Position numbers and translations under genes: made by a program
Assembly: GCF_004210375.1 (NCBI RefSeq)
Contig: NC_134825.1
Coordinates: forward strand, 74,019,558-74,083,557
Length of the DNA: 64,000 nucleotides
DNA from: Tachypleus tridentatus
Taxonomy: Eukaryota > Arthropoda > Merostomata > Xiphosura > Limulidae
Direction of reading: 5' to 3'
The notes under the pieces: generated by a model
Databases searched by the model: none
What the model saw: only the letters and a program-made list of their open reading frames with translations
Told to the model about the DNA's origin: nothing
Shown here: positions 48,146 through 59,027 of the stretch, piece by piece
Position numbering within the stretch: the first letter of the stretch is position 1
Layout of the letters: each line of letters starts with the position of its first letter

Positions 48146-48195
48146 CAGTTGTAAGTTTATGGACTTTGAACGCTAAAATCTGGCGTTTGATTAGC
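48146..48195 (+). mobile_element. SINE-V head fragment
   Basis: GTTGTAAGTTTATGGACTTTG and AACGCTAAAATCTGGCGTTTG match the SINE-V tRNA-like head only. Confidence 0.5.
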
Positions 48196-48811
48196 TACTA
48201 CTCCCACACCACTCATATCAAAACTACTTCTAGTTATACTGTAATTTTGCTCTTCTTCATTCTCAGCATTATCAGTTTATTCAACCAATAATCGTATGTT
48301 TAACTAAAATTAAGCTATTTTCCAGTTTATATATTAAATTGCAGATATACATTTTACATTAAACTTCATATTACAGTCAATATTAATTAATACTAATACT
48401 ATGAATTGCTAGTAATATTACAGCAGCTACATGATATAATATCCATCACCTGCCTTAGTTCAAACTTAAGTTAATCACACGAACTTCCTGCAAATTTGAG
48501 TAATATACTAATCAGATTGTCAGTGGCTCCCAAATAGTAATAAAAAACAATAATTTCATTTGTTCTTAAGACAAATAAATTCCTTATTACCTACGGTACT
48601 TATTTAATTCAGTTTCAATCTATATCTAAAAAATTAGTATCCTATAACTAAGTATATCATGATCTTAAAACAGTAGGTCCTAAATCAAGCCTAACACTAT
48701 AGTATTAAGCCTAATATCGTATCTTTAGGCTTGGCTATAACTGTAGTAATAGAACGTAAAAGTGTACAATCCTAACAAATCTTATTGAACACTTACCTTA
48801 TCATAAACATT
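48196..48811. other. Stretch without recognised features
   Basis: AT-rich; nothing identified except a donor-like AAGGTAAGT on the minus strand at 48791-48799. Confidence 0.4.
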
Positions 48812-49006
48812 TTAATATAATTCTGCCACTATTTGTGATTTCTCTGTCTCAAGGCTCGGAAATATTCTGACTGTTTCTCTTAACAGTTCTTTCTTCTGTG
48901 AGAAATAAAAGAAATTTGTTTTTAGGTTTGCATAAGCCTCAGTCATTCCTTTGTTTCCAGTGTTCAGTTTAGCCAGTAAGTATTTCCGACCATCCGCTTT
49001 GCATAC
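48812..49006 (-). other. Unidentified 64-codon coding-like segment
   Basis: The minus strand is open from just after a stop at 49007-49009 to a stop at 48812-48814. It includes KADGRKYLLAKLNTGNKGMT, then EAYANLKTNFFYFSQKKELL and RETVRIFPSLETEKSQIVAE. The mix of charged and hydrophobic residues looks like real protein, unlike the Phe/Ile/Lys noise elsewhere. TTTCTTTTATTTCTCACAG lies inside and would act as a splice acceptor for the last 28 codons. A strong donor, AAGGTAAGT, lies just beyond the stop. It may be a terminal exon with an intron in the 3' UTR, or a remnant of an unknown repeat. I recognise no family. Confidence 0.35.
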
Positions 49007-49009
49007 TTA

Positions 49010-50588
49010 TTAAATAAATGTCTGTCAGTTCTAGTTTACTTCTGAATATTACAATCCAAAACATTTATAATATAAAGGTTATCTATAGATCAGCATAGTT
49101 CATTAATAGTGGCATGTTCTGTGTATTAAAGAAACAGATCCTTATCATTATAAACTAACGATATTTAAGTTAGATTCTAGTGCTGCATTTAGTTCACATA
49201 GAAACCATTACTAATTTGATGTGATAAAATAAAACCTACTGTAGTATTTAAAATATAGTTAATGTTTCCTTTCTCCTTCAGTTTAGTAAGGTGATAGTTT
49301 CACGTTCATTTATAGTTTTCAATCTTTCTTGCACGTATTGGAATATTAATCATGGAACGTGGCTAAATTCTTTTCGCTGTACTTTCTGCTGTTCTTGGAT
49401 CATTCTCCCTTGGCATCACATACACTATCTCATTGGTTTATAGTAGAATACTATGTAAAGGTCAGGTAATGCCTCAAAGGTATGTCCACTTTATTTTTTA
49501 TTATAATGACCAACAGTGATGTATTACCATACGAGCACTAAGAAGGACAACTCTATAGATTTTTTTTTTACATAATGCTTTGCCATCTTAGTTTTAGCAG
49601 ATTTAGATTCTGGTTTAAAACTAAGTTAATCTCCAGTAAAACTGTTTCTTGACCAATGTACTTGTCAGTTTGTTTAAATATTGCTTGAAATAAAGATTAG
49701 TTTTGTTTACTTTGTGATTAGTCTGTTAATACTTAAAAATTAAAAAGAATTAGAAAGAACTTAGTTTAACTACACGATACATTTATAACTTTTCTCAAGC
49801 TACTGAGGTTACTACGATTACCTCTAAAGTTATCAATCACTGGCAGATTGAGGGAGGATGAGAGGTTTTCTACTAAAACAAAGCTATACTTAGATTTAAA
49901 TAAGAAAACGATTTTTTTTTTCTAAAATATCTCATGGTGTGTTAAAATAACTCCCTAGTCAATTCTGCAATCACCTCTGTCAGTACATCTGAGAATACCA
50001 CACTACTGAATCCTATCTGGAGATTAAATTTTACCGATCTCTCTTATTGTAGAAGCTTTTAGGGTAGTTTCTCTTCAGAGCCACATGATCGAAGTCTGCA
50101 TAGTGCAAAGGAAAATGTTTCGTGGGCGAGTGTTTGAAGTTAGACGTACATTTTCGACGATTACTAATCAGAGTAGACCAAGGTTGAAGATGGTGTAATT
50201 CTGCTAATATCTGGTACTCTTGACAGACAGAATGTCATGCATGTTAGTAAGGAATTATATGTATAGGACAATTAAATCCTTGGTCCAATTCAATTTGTTG
50301 CAAAAACAAAAGGAGTAGTAGCATTCTATTTTATAGTATGTATCCGTTAAACGTTGGAAGAACGCTGACGGTCTATTCATTATTAGGTTGTCAGCAATAG
50401 TCTTAGACATACTTCAGCTGCAAATTGAAATTTTCATTCAATCTCCCTAGTCTTAAGTAGGGATAAATACTGGCAGTGTAATTAAGTGTTCTTGGTTAAT
50501 TAAGATATGAAACTAGACTAATAAAGTGAGAAAAGAGTTGGAACCTTTTACTTAAATCTATCAATCACTCAGTATCTGTTTATTGCTT
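49010..50588. other. Stretch without recognised features
   Basis: No coding pattern or repeat recognised. Confidence 0.4.
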
Positions 50589-50589
50589 A

Positions 50590-50706
50590 TTGTTTGAGGT
50601 TAAGCCAAAGCTACATAATGGGCTATTTGTTTCAGTCCACCACGGGCATCGAAACTTAGTTTCTGGCGTTGCAAGTCTGCAGACATCATCTCGTGCCACT
50701 GAGTGA
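50590..50706 (-). mobile_element. SINE-V copy
   Basis: The inverted copy shows AAGCCAAAGCTACATAATGGGC, then CACCACGGGCATCGAAAC and GGCGTTGCAAGTCTGCAGACAT. Confidence 0.8.
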
Positions 50707-50773
50707 CGTTAGTATCAGTATTTAGGTCGTAACCCTTTCTTCTTTTGAAGGGGGTCAGTTAAAAATGAAAGTT

Positions 50774-51042
50774 TTTGTTGTTGTTTTTTCTTTTAAATTT
50801 CTCGCAAAGCCACTAGAGGGCTATCTGCGCTAGCCGTCTAATTTAGCAGTGAAAGATTAGAGGGAAGGCAGCTAGTCATCACCACCTACCGGTAATTCTT
50901 GGGCTACTCTTTGAACAACGAATAGTGGGACTGATCGTTACATATAACGACCCCACGGCTGAAAGGGCAAGCATATTTGGTGGAATGAGGATTCGAGACC
51001 GCGACTTTCAGACAGGGAATCAAGTGCCTTAACCACCTGGCC
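50774..51042 (-). mobile_element. SINE-T, full-length copy
   Basis: It runs from AAATTTCTCGCAAAGCCAC to CTTAACCACCTGGCC, followed by an A tract in place of the last head bases. Confidence 0.9.
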
Positions 51043-51187
51043 AAAAAAATAAAAATATAAAAAGTGAGAAGTATCTTGTACAGATCGAAATTTAGTAGTC
51101 CTCATGGATTTTCTTGTATAATGTACTATCTTATTTATATGTCCTAAGAAATTATTTTAAAAAACTGCAATTAATTCTTTGCTTGGT

Positions 51188-51300
51188 TGTTTGTTTACTG
51201 TTAAGCATAAAACTACATAATGAACTCTCTATACTGTAAGAACTACGGGTATCGACACCTGATTTTGAACGTTATAGCATTATTACTGCTGAGCCACCAG
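51188..51300 (-). mobile_element. SINE-V copy, diverged
   Basis: GTTAAGCATAAAACTACATAATGAAC and ACTACGGGTATCGACACCTG match the inverted SINE-V, ending CTGCTGAGCCACCA. Confidence 0.75.
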
Positions 51301-51414
51301 CTGGTTCTTTGTTTGAAATCAATTTTCTTAAAAAATAACAACAAAAAGCAATCGTTCTCTACACTTTAGACCACTTGTGCGTTATAGATTCACTGTTCAA
51401 ATTTCATTATACGA

Positions 51415-51542
51415 TTAAAGTAGCCCAAGCGCTGGCGGTGGGTGTTGCTGATTAGATGCTTTCTCCCTAACCTATCAGAGGTTAGAGATTAGAGATGACT
51501 AGTGCAGGTAGTGGTTTTACGAATATCCGAAGTAAAACAACA
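51415..51542 (+). mobile_element. SINE-T 3'-half fragment, diverged
   Basis: AAAGTAGCCCAAGCGCTGGCGGTGGGTG is followed by degraded CTAGTGCAGGTAGTGG and an AAC-rich end. Confidence 0.6.
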
Positions 51543-53193
51543 AGTTTCTCTGTTAAAGCACAAACCAAGAAATCTACTTCTCTCCCACATGTTTTATTTT
51601 TATATTTGTACTTCACATACGTTTTTATGGAGCAGTTTTAAACAGTTTAAACTTATCTGTTTTACACTGTCTAGAATTTAGAACATTTTTATATGTTTCT
51701 TTATGAAAAGATCGTCTATTGGAAAATAATAATTGAATCGGTATTTGTATACACATCCTGAAACACAAACGAAGCTGGAAGAGAATCGAACTCGTTAGTA
51801 GAACGCCAAGGGGACTCTTGAGGAGGTAGGGAGCAAAGTCCACTAGAACATTTTTACAATTAATTACAGTTTGGATCTTGTTTGGTGAAGTTGGGACCAA
51901 AATACGATGAAAATCAGGGGAGGAAAAAAACCTCAAGTGAAATTAAGCAATTCAATAAGCAATGCCCATGATTTATTTTTATACCCTAACCTCTTTATCA
52001 TCTCTAGCTCACAAATTAATCTTACAACCTTTAACTGTTTATAACAAGCCATTATTTTGGACAGAAAACTTAATAGTTCAGGTGCGTATTATTTCAGCTC
52101 TGAAACTACGTGTTTTGTTTCTGTTCTAGAATTGGCTACTTCATTTCTAACATAAGAGTATGAAATGTATTTTAGGCCTAGTACCGAATGTCTTGTTTCA
52201 GTTTAACTCTGTAAGCTTTATGTTAGGCCTTATATATTTTGTTTTATTCAAGCTTTAACAATTCATATTTCGTTTTTTTTTTCAACAATGGGTGCTTTAT
52301 TTTAGTTCTGACACTGCGAGTCTTGTTTTCATCCAAACGACATATACTTTAGTTTCAGTATTATGTATTTTATTTCTAACACTGTGTGTTTACCCTATAT
52401 ATAATTCAAATATGAGTTTTTATTTTGATATTTATTTTGTATTCTAACACCGCTAGTTTTATTTCTACTTAAAGAATGCTTAATTTAGCTTAACAATGTG
52501 TGGTTTTGACAATATGCGTGACCTTTTAGCTTTAATGTGTATCTTGTTTAAACCCTAACATTGGGTGTTTCACTTAGTTTAAACAGCATTTGAGTTGTTA
52601 AAGCTTAAAAGTACGTTTACCTACGTTAAGAGATAAAAATGTTTCATTTGATCATATTGGCATAGTGTGTTAGTCAACCCAAAGGATCTTACACGTTTTA
52701 TGATATTTCAAGATCAGCAAAGAAGGGTGCTTCGGAAATTTCCGAACGATCCCCTTAGATTAAGGTTTAACAATGTTAATAAATGAGGTTTAACATGGAA
52801 AAGTGTCCAACTTTTTTGTTTTTTGTTTTGTTATACCACATAATAAGCAACGATTTCACCTTGCTTTACCTGTTAAAAGGAAAATATCTACAGAAAAAAA
52901 TATGTGTACTCTAAGTACACTATTTACATAAAAATATGACATATATATAACCAGACGAGAAAATAAAAATTCTTAGATTTTGTTCAGATGAATAAAAGTG
53001 TTGTAACACTGAAGTTCGTCGAGAGATTTTAGGATACACGAACCCGCGCATCATTAGTTTATACATGTACGCTGGCATGATAAATCGAATATCATTCTTA
53101 CGTTATTCGAGTGAAACACTTTCGATATTTTACACTTTTTATAATATTTTATCTGTATTTAGTGCAATCAAAGTCCTCTCGTAAAGTCAGAGA
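51543..53193. other. Stretch without recognised genes
   Basis: A region of short T-rich phrases (for example 52.1-52.6 kb) with weak internal similarity built on (A)ACACTG(T)GTGTTT-like strings. No coding pattern. It contains the palindrome at 52731-52746. Confidence 0.4.
52731..52746. promoter_or_regulatory. 16-bp perfect palindrome with kappaB-like core
   Basis: TTCGGAAATTTCCGAA is its own reverse complement and contains GGAAATTTCC, a match to Rel/NF-kappaB-type sites. It lies 1.67 kb upstream of the Ski/Sno start codon. Function is inference. Confidence 0.35.
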
Positions 53194-53194
53194 T

Positions 53195-53466
53195 TTGTTG
53201 TTGTTTTTTAATTTCGCGCAAAGCTACACGAGGGCTATCTGCGCTAGCCGTCCCTAATTTAGCAGTGTAAGACTAGAAGGAAAGAAGTTAGTCATCACCA
53301 CCCACCGCCAACACTTGGGCTACTTTTTTACCAACGATAGTGGGATTGGCCATACATTATAACGCCCCCACGGCTGAAAGGGCGAGCATGTTTGGTGCGA
53401 GGGGGACTCGAACCCGCAAACCTCAGATTACGAATCGAGCGTTGTAACCACCTGACCATGCCGGGC
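53195..53466 (-). mobile_element. SINE-T, full-length copy
   Basis: It runs from TTTAATTTCGCGCAAAGCTAC to CACCTGACCATGCCGGGCC. It is the SINE-T nearest to the Ski/Sno exon on its 5' side. Confidence 0.92.
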
Positions 53467-53477
53467 CAAAGTCAAAG

Positions 53478-53572
53478 GTAGGTTTACGGATTTAGGACGC
53501 TAAAATCCGAGGTTCGACTTCCCGCGATGAACGCAACAGATAGCATAATGTGGTTTTGCTCTAAAACAAACA
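53478..53572 (+). mobile_element. SINE-V fragment
   Basis: GGTTTACGGATTTAGGACGCTAAAATCCGAGG is followed by GCAACAGATAGCATAATGTGG and TTTTGCTCTAAAACAAAC. Confidence 0.7.
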
Positions 53573-53669
53573 GTAAAATAAATAATATTAAAACAGTTTC
53601 AAACAGAAAATTTGAGCCATACATTTTTTTATTCGACGGACATACAAAAGATAGAATAAAACTAATTTA

Positions 53670-53756
53670 TACAACGCTAAAATCAAGGGTTCGATTCCGC
53701 TCGGTGAACTCAGCAGATAGCCAAATGTGGCTTTGACATAGGAAAACACACGCTAA
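53670..53756 (+). mobile_element. SINE-V fragment
   Basis: CAACGCTAAAATCAAGGGTTCGATTCCGCTCGG is followed by AGCAGATAGCCAAATGTGGC and GGAAAACACACG. Confidence 0.75.
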
Positions 53757-54020
53757 TTTATATAGCTTTGTATGTCACGAGGTAGCTGTGTTTCTTGCAT
53801 CAGAACAAACTTACTTTCAAGCTAATCAGATTAATGTTATTTACTTGCTTTAGAACGTTATCTTCTGAATGTTATTTCTCGTAAATATTCAGAACTTTCC
53901 TTCTTTACACTAAGCCTTTGTAGCCTCATCTTCTCAAATTTTAAACAAGTTGTTGTAATAAGTTGACTGGTTTGTTGTTTTACTAAATCACGTGACGTGA
54001 CGTTACCTGTGATAAAGAGA

Positions 54021-54030
54021 ATATATAGGG
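54021..54030 (+). promoter_or_regulatory. Possible TATA-like element upstream of Ski/Sno
   Basis: ATATATAGGG lies about 390 bp before the start codon, at the left edge of a more CpG-rich segment. In such AT-rich DNA a TATA match is weak evidence. Confidence 0.25.
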
Positions 54031-54311
54031 TACAGGTTGAAAATGAACGAGTGCGCACGTATTCTGAAACGATAAGTCTAACTAGAAACACACAAATCGC
54101 ACACAACAAACTGTTTCTAGACAAAACTCCTATCGCTTACTCTTCTATTTAGAGCAGTAAAACTACTAGAAAGCGCGCTTAAGATTGGACTTTTCAACGC
54201 TAGCGTGTCTCGTACAGTCCTTGCGGATCACTGAGAAGCAGAAGGTTCTTACGTCTGCACGAACTGATTGAGGAGAAACGCGTCCAGCCACACGTTCACT
54301 GTACGACGAGC

Positions 54312-54380
54312 ATGGCACAACTAAATGTCGAGTTCGGAATTTTACTGTGTATAGAAACAAGGGACATTACTTTCACGTGA
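54312..54380 (+). other. Upstream ORF in the presumed Ski/Sno 5' leader
   Basis: An ATG in a fair context (GCATGG) opens 22 codons, MAQLNVEFGILLCIETRDIT and two more, before TGA. It is out of frame with Ski/Sno and ends 32 bases before its ATG. A shorter uORF (54325-54354) lies inside it in another frame. If the leader is transcribed from here, these could lower initiation at the main ATG. Confidence 0.4.
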
Positions 54381-54412
54381 TTAATAAGTCGGTAAACTGG
54401 ATTAGACACGGC

Positions 54413-55378
54413 ATGGAAGAGCCTTCTACTAAAGTTTATACCCCACACTTGAAGAGGATTTTGAAAACCTATCAGGAAGCTGCACTGGCTAGCTTACAGG
54501 GGCCTAACACGTTCATGGCTACGTGGAACAACGAAGAGACCGCGGAGAAGACCGGAGGTACAATGGTACATCCGAATGAGAAATCAACGGTGGGAAATAT
54601 ATCGGAAAGTATAGTGTCGGCTGCTCCTGTCGTTGTACAATCTGAAGATCCAGATGAAACGATAGGAACTGATTACGACCCTTTTCTCATGCCTCCGCCT
54701 TTCCCCATTCAGTTACCACCGATTTTTACACCACCAGACCGCAGTCGTTGTGAGAGATCTGAAACTAGTTTGAAAGAGGAAACCATTTCTTGCTTCATTG
54801 TTGGAGGCGAGAAACGTCTCTGTTTACCGCAGATCTTGAACACTGTTCTTAAGGATTTCAGTTTGCAACAGATCAACAGTGTGTGTGACGAACTGCATAT
54901 TTTCTGTTCTCGCTGCACTCCGGAACAACTAGAGGTTCTGAAGGTTACAGGCGTTCTGCCCCTTAGTGCCCCCAGTTGTGGTCTCATCACAAAAAGTGAT
55001 GCCGAGAGGTTGTGTGCAACTTTGCTTTACACGGTTTTGCCGAATTCGGAAATACGTGAGAAACATTTGTTAAAATTCCGCGTTGCACACCGGTGTTTTG
55101 GCAAATGTATAGGAGTGCTTGTTCCTGACCTCTACACGACACCTTCTGCAAGGTGCATTGAGTGCACGGAATGCTATGGAGTTATGAATCCAGAGGTCTT
55201 TGTTTGCCACGCACACCATTCAAAGGAAAACCGCACATGCCACTGGGGATTTGATTCTTCTAATTGGCGAGCTTATGTAATGTTATCCAAGGACGAGGAA
55301 AACTCAGAGAAACTTCAACAGCACTTAGAAGACGTTAAATCCAGATTTGAACGCACACAAAGCCGGAAAAGAAAGCAG
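54413..55378 (+). CDS. Ski/Sno family transcriptional co-repressor, first coding exon
   Basis: This nuclear co-repressor binds SMAD proteins and recruits N-CoR-type repressors to dampen TGF-beta/activin/BMP signalling (family knowledge). The exon encodes 322 residues. Residues 11-40 resemble the N-terminal R-SMAD-contact region (KRILKTYQEAALASLQGP). A Pro-rich linker spans 91-108. Residues about 115-212 form the Ski/Sno/Dac domain, with CFIVGGEKRLCLPQILN and SAPSCGLITKSDAERLC. Residues about 222-312 form the SMAD4-binding SAND-like domain, with HRCFGKC, CIECTEC, HAHH as likely zinc ligands, and NRTCHWGFDSSNWRAYVML. The basic end RKRKQ abuts donor GTACGT (55379), phase 0. The loop between the two domains is shorter than in vertebrate SKI. 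The start is the first ATG after an in-frame stop at 54269. C-terminal coiled-coil exons are not in the window. Whether it is a Ski or SnoN (SKIL) orthologue is not decidable here. Confidence 0.94.
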
Positions 55379-55384
55379 GTACGT
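55379..55384 (+). other. Splice donor ending the Ski/Sno exon
   Basis: GTACGT follows CAG directly. The reading frame meets a stop 10 bases later (GTACGTTACTGA), as expected for an intron. The split falls between codons. Confidence 0.85.
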
Positions 55385-56181
55385 TACTGATTGGAAAAGA
55401 TATAATAGAGAGTCTTTGAAACCTCAGATACTGGTTTGTAATTACTAGCTTACTTATTATTCCACAGTTTGTTTATTTGTTTCGTTTTTGAAAAATAACA
55501 ACAACATCTTTAGAAAAACAGAATGCAGTTAAGCATTATTTGTAAGATAGAGTTTGAACAATTACATTATTTATTTATTACTATCAACGTACTCTCCAAA
55601 CAATCAGGCCTGTAGTATTATTAATCTTGAGGAAATTTCCACTTTGCACGAGGAAAGGGATAGTAGAGGTTTTAAAAAACGAAGACGAGAAAAAGGGTTA
55701 AATAATGAAAAAAAACTTACTTATTGATTTATCAATTACTTTATAATCTTTTAATCGATTCTTTCTAACCGGTCTGAGAATGAATCAGTAAACTTCATAT
55801 CTACTAATATACCAAGATTCAAACGAAGTACAGGAGGTTTCCTGTAAGTGACAGCTTTGATTTACACCCAGGACGTGTGATGATGGATTACTGGGACATC
55901 CATTAAGTTTTGATCGTATTTCACTGTTAGCAGAACGCGAGAATCATTTGACCTACTGTAAGTTTACTGGTGTTATTTGAAAATTAGTTTGGGTGTAAAT
56001 AGTGTATATGGGATTCGTGAACACATTTTGAATAAGTCGTGATATCTTATCCGTATAAGGTTCTATACATATATTTTATCGGTGTTTAACAATACTACTC
56101 CGTATTATTGTAACGCATATTGCGCGTATTAATTAATTCTGTGCTTCACATGTAAAAGTGCGATCTAAATATATTAGGTTG

Positions 56182-56305
56182 TTGTTGTTTTGAATTAAGC
56201 ATAAAGCTACACAATGGGCTATCTGTGCTCTGCCAACCACGGGTATCGAAACCAGGTTTTTAGCGTTGTAAGTCCGCAGACATACCGCTGAAACACTGGG
56301 GGCAA
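56182..56305 (-). mobile_element. SINE-V, full copy
   Basis: The inverted copy runs from GTTTTGAATTAAGCATAAAGC to CATACCGCTGAAACACTGGGG. It is closely similar to the 22.7-kb copy. Confidence 0.85.
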
Positions 56306-57631
56306 AATATTAGGTGATAAGTTGTTTTTGTTTTGTTTTTTCATTCATTTTATGTTGGAGACGAAACATTGAATCAAAGCTTACACAGATATTTTACTCT
56401 AGGCTTTGGTAATTTCAAAATTAAATTTGGCCCCAGTCAATGTTAGATTTTTGTGGCGTCATGTGTCTAATATAGATTAGATTTATCACGAAGGTGGACC
56501 TGGCTTTAGCGTGTATAACGGCCTTGGAGAGGAAGTACCGCCACTTTTGTCGCGACCTGAGACTCGGTTCATGGCGTCTGTGAAGTGCACGAGCTGTTGG
56601 TTACCACTTGCCTGTTTATTTCAGAACGTGGAATTTGCGTTTTTTTTGTACATTGCAATGTTTTAGATATATGTAAATATTATTCTTTTAGAATGACGGC
56701 TTCAATCACATTGTCAGGATAGTGAATTACTTATTTATAAAAAGAAGAATGAAAACTCGTAGTTTAAATTTTCATGTTGCGTCTGTGATTAATGTTACAT
56801 ACATGGGAACATGGATTCAATCTGTAAAGACAAAAATAGCGATTTATAAAAATAAAAACATTTACATACTAATTTGTATTTTGAACTTAGTTAACATTTT
56901 ATGAACAATTATGTATGCATGTAATTTTCTGATTCATGTCTTATTTTACCTACGAACGTATTACAACAATCGGTGTGTATGTTTAAGTACCAAACATAAG
57001 TGGTTTGTTTGAGACAACCCATTTTCGATATCACCCACAAATACTGAGATTGGATGAGAACAAATTAGTGGCTTATTGTCTTCCGTGCCGAGGAAATTAT
57101 AAACTGCGAGGCTTCGTTAAAACATGAGCTCGTTTGATATTTCTACACCCAAGGACTCCCCGTTTAATTATCGAAAGAGCAAAACGTGTTAAAAAAACAA
57201 CATATAACACGTTTTCATTACTAAAGATATCGTCAAATTAATCATAAAAATTCGGAATGTCAAAATTATTTGTTCAAAAGTTACTATTTTGCTTTCATCT
57301 TCAACAAACACTATGCGCATATAATTAGGTTTAAAAATGAAAGAAAAACTAGTAACTAATCATAGTATGCCCATTTGCGACCGACTTCAACAAATTTGTT
57401 ACAACTGTTGTATTATATGTATATGCATTTCTCACACCACATATCACTATATGTCAGACAATTGATCTTTTATGAAATACAGCAGGTTATATGTGTAACA
57501 TAGCATAAAACATATAAAGTAGATTCAGTGTTAAAAACTATAAAGATTATACTAAAATTCAAGTTTTAGTTTAGTGCTGTAATATGAATAGTAAACTTCT
57601 TTCTCTAATAAATGACGTACTCGTTGGGGTT

Positions 57632-57852
57632 GTATTTGTTTGTTTGTTTTTCTAATTTCGCGCAAAGCTACACGAGAGCTATCTGCGCTAGCCATCCCTA
57701 ATTTAGCAGTGTTAGACTAGACGAAAAGCAGCTAGTTATCACCACCCACCACCAATTCTTGGACTACTCTTTCACCAACAAATAGTGCGATTGGCTGTAA
57801 CATTATAATGCCCCCACGACTGAAAAGGCGATCATATTTGGTGTGACGGTGG
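57632..57852 (-). mobile_element. SINE-T copy without the tRNA head
   Basis: Tail CTAATTTCGCGCAAAGC and the body are present up to ATCATATTTGGTGTGACG. The head is replaced by unrelated sequence. Confidence 0.87.
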
Positions 57853-58751
57853 GTTGTATTGAGGAATCGACACAACTAGTGCTTCGAAATGAGTGAAGTA
57901 TTAATACACTGAGCGTATAGTAAATTTTGCACGGTTTCTAACCTAGTGAAACTATAATTATTCCACAATAACAACGTAATCAAGTACACAGATCTCAATC
58001 TTGTTCATATTTTGTTCTCTCCTATTTAAGAAAACTTGTTCTTAATACTAAAGAGTTCTCCGCGGATCACCTTAACATTAGTGAGCCAAGTTAGTAGAAA
58101 AGTTTTATAAAATACGAAGGCAATGTTGAAGTTATTTGTAAATATTTATACATATAATTCAAGAAGATATGGAATATAATACATTTTCAGAAGCTGTAAA
58201 TGGGAATATCATTGACCAAGGTCAGTTATCTAGAGGGTTTTGGATTAATAATGATCATACAAGTGTATCTGCTAAAAAATTAATTACTTGTGCGAGTTTT
58301 GTCTTCTAGGATTTTGTTGCCCTAAGTGCTCGGCGAACATCGAAAAGCTAGTTTCCAGAACCTTCCATCGCGGTGTAAATAATATACATAGGAGAGTGAA
58401 CAGTCTTGTTAGTCCTGACAGGTTTCAAAACTCTGGGATGTTATTCTAGAAATAACGCTGTTTCACTAAAGACAAAACATTATGTCTAGCTATCAATATC
58501 ATTAATCAAACGTTGAAGTTCAAACTTTTCAATAAAACGGACAGTTTAAACTTTATAACCTTTCTGTTCCCCTACTCGAATATTCTAGCTACCTTATATC
58601 ACAATGTTTATTACTCACAGTTTATTGGATACTACATAATTTATTCAATAGTACAGGACTTCTTGGACGAACCTTGTACATTCACTCATGTTTATCACAG
58701 ACAACGTTCCTGCTTTAGTATTTTAAACTAAAATTTCATTCAGTTTGTACG

Positions 58752-59027
58752 GGCCCGGCATGGCCAAGTGGTTAAGGCACTCAACTCGTAATGTGAAGGT
58801 CGCGGGTTAGAATCCCCATTACACCAAACATGCTTGCTCTTTCATTCAGTCGTGGGGTGGCATTATAATGTGACGGTCAATCCCACTATTCATTGGTAAA
58901 AAGTAGCCCCAGAGTTGGCGGTGACTAGTTGTCTTCCCTCTAGTTTTACACTGACTGTTAAATTTGGGATAGTTAGCGCAGATAGCCCTCATGTAGCTTT
59001 GAGAGAAATTAAAACCAAAAACAACTC
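58752..59027 (+). mobile_element. SINE-T, full-length copy
   Basis: It starts GGCCCGGCATGGCCAAGTGG, its B box is altered to GGTTAGAATCC, and it has a short deletion in the middle of the body. Confidence 0.92.

Noticed and set aside
47802-48291. Two overlapping plus-strand open frames (103 and 75 codons)
   Set aside because: No motifs, and the second overlaps a SINE-V head fragment, so coding is unlikely.
54347-54412. Extension of Ski/Sno upstream of the ATG at 54413
   Set aside because: The frame is open back to a stop at 54269, but the triplet at 54347 is GTG and there is no ATG before 54413. The peptide there also does not resemble Ski/Sno N-termini.
54709-54990. Minus-strand open frame opposite Ski/Sno
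   Set aside because: It mirrors the conserved DHD coding sequence and has no independent support.
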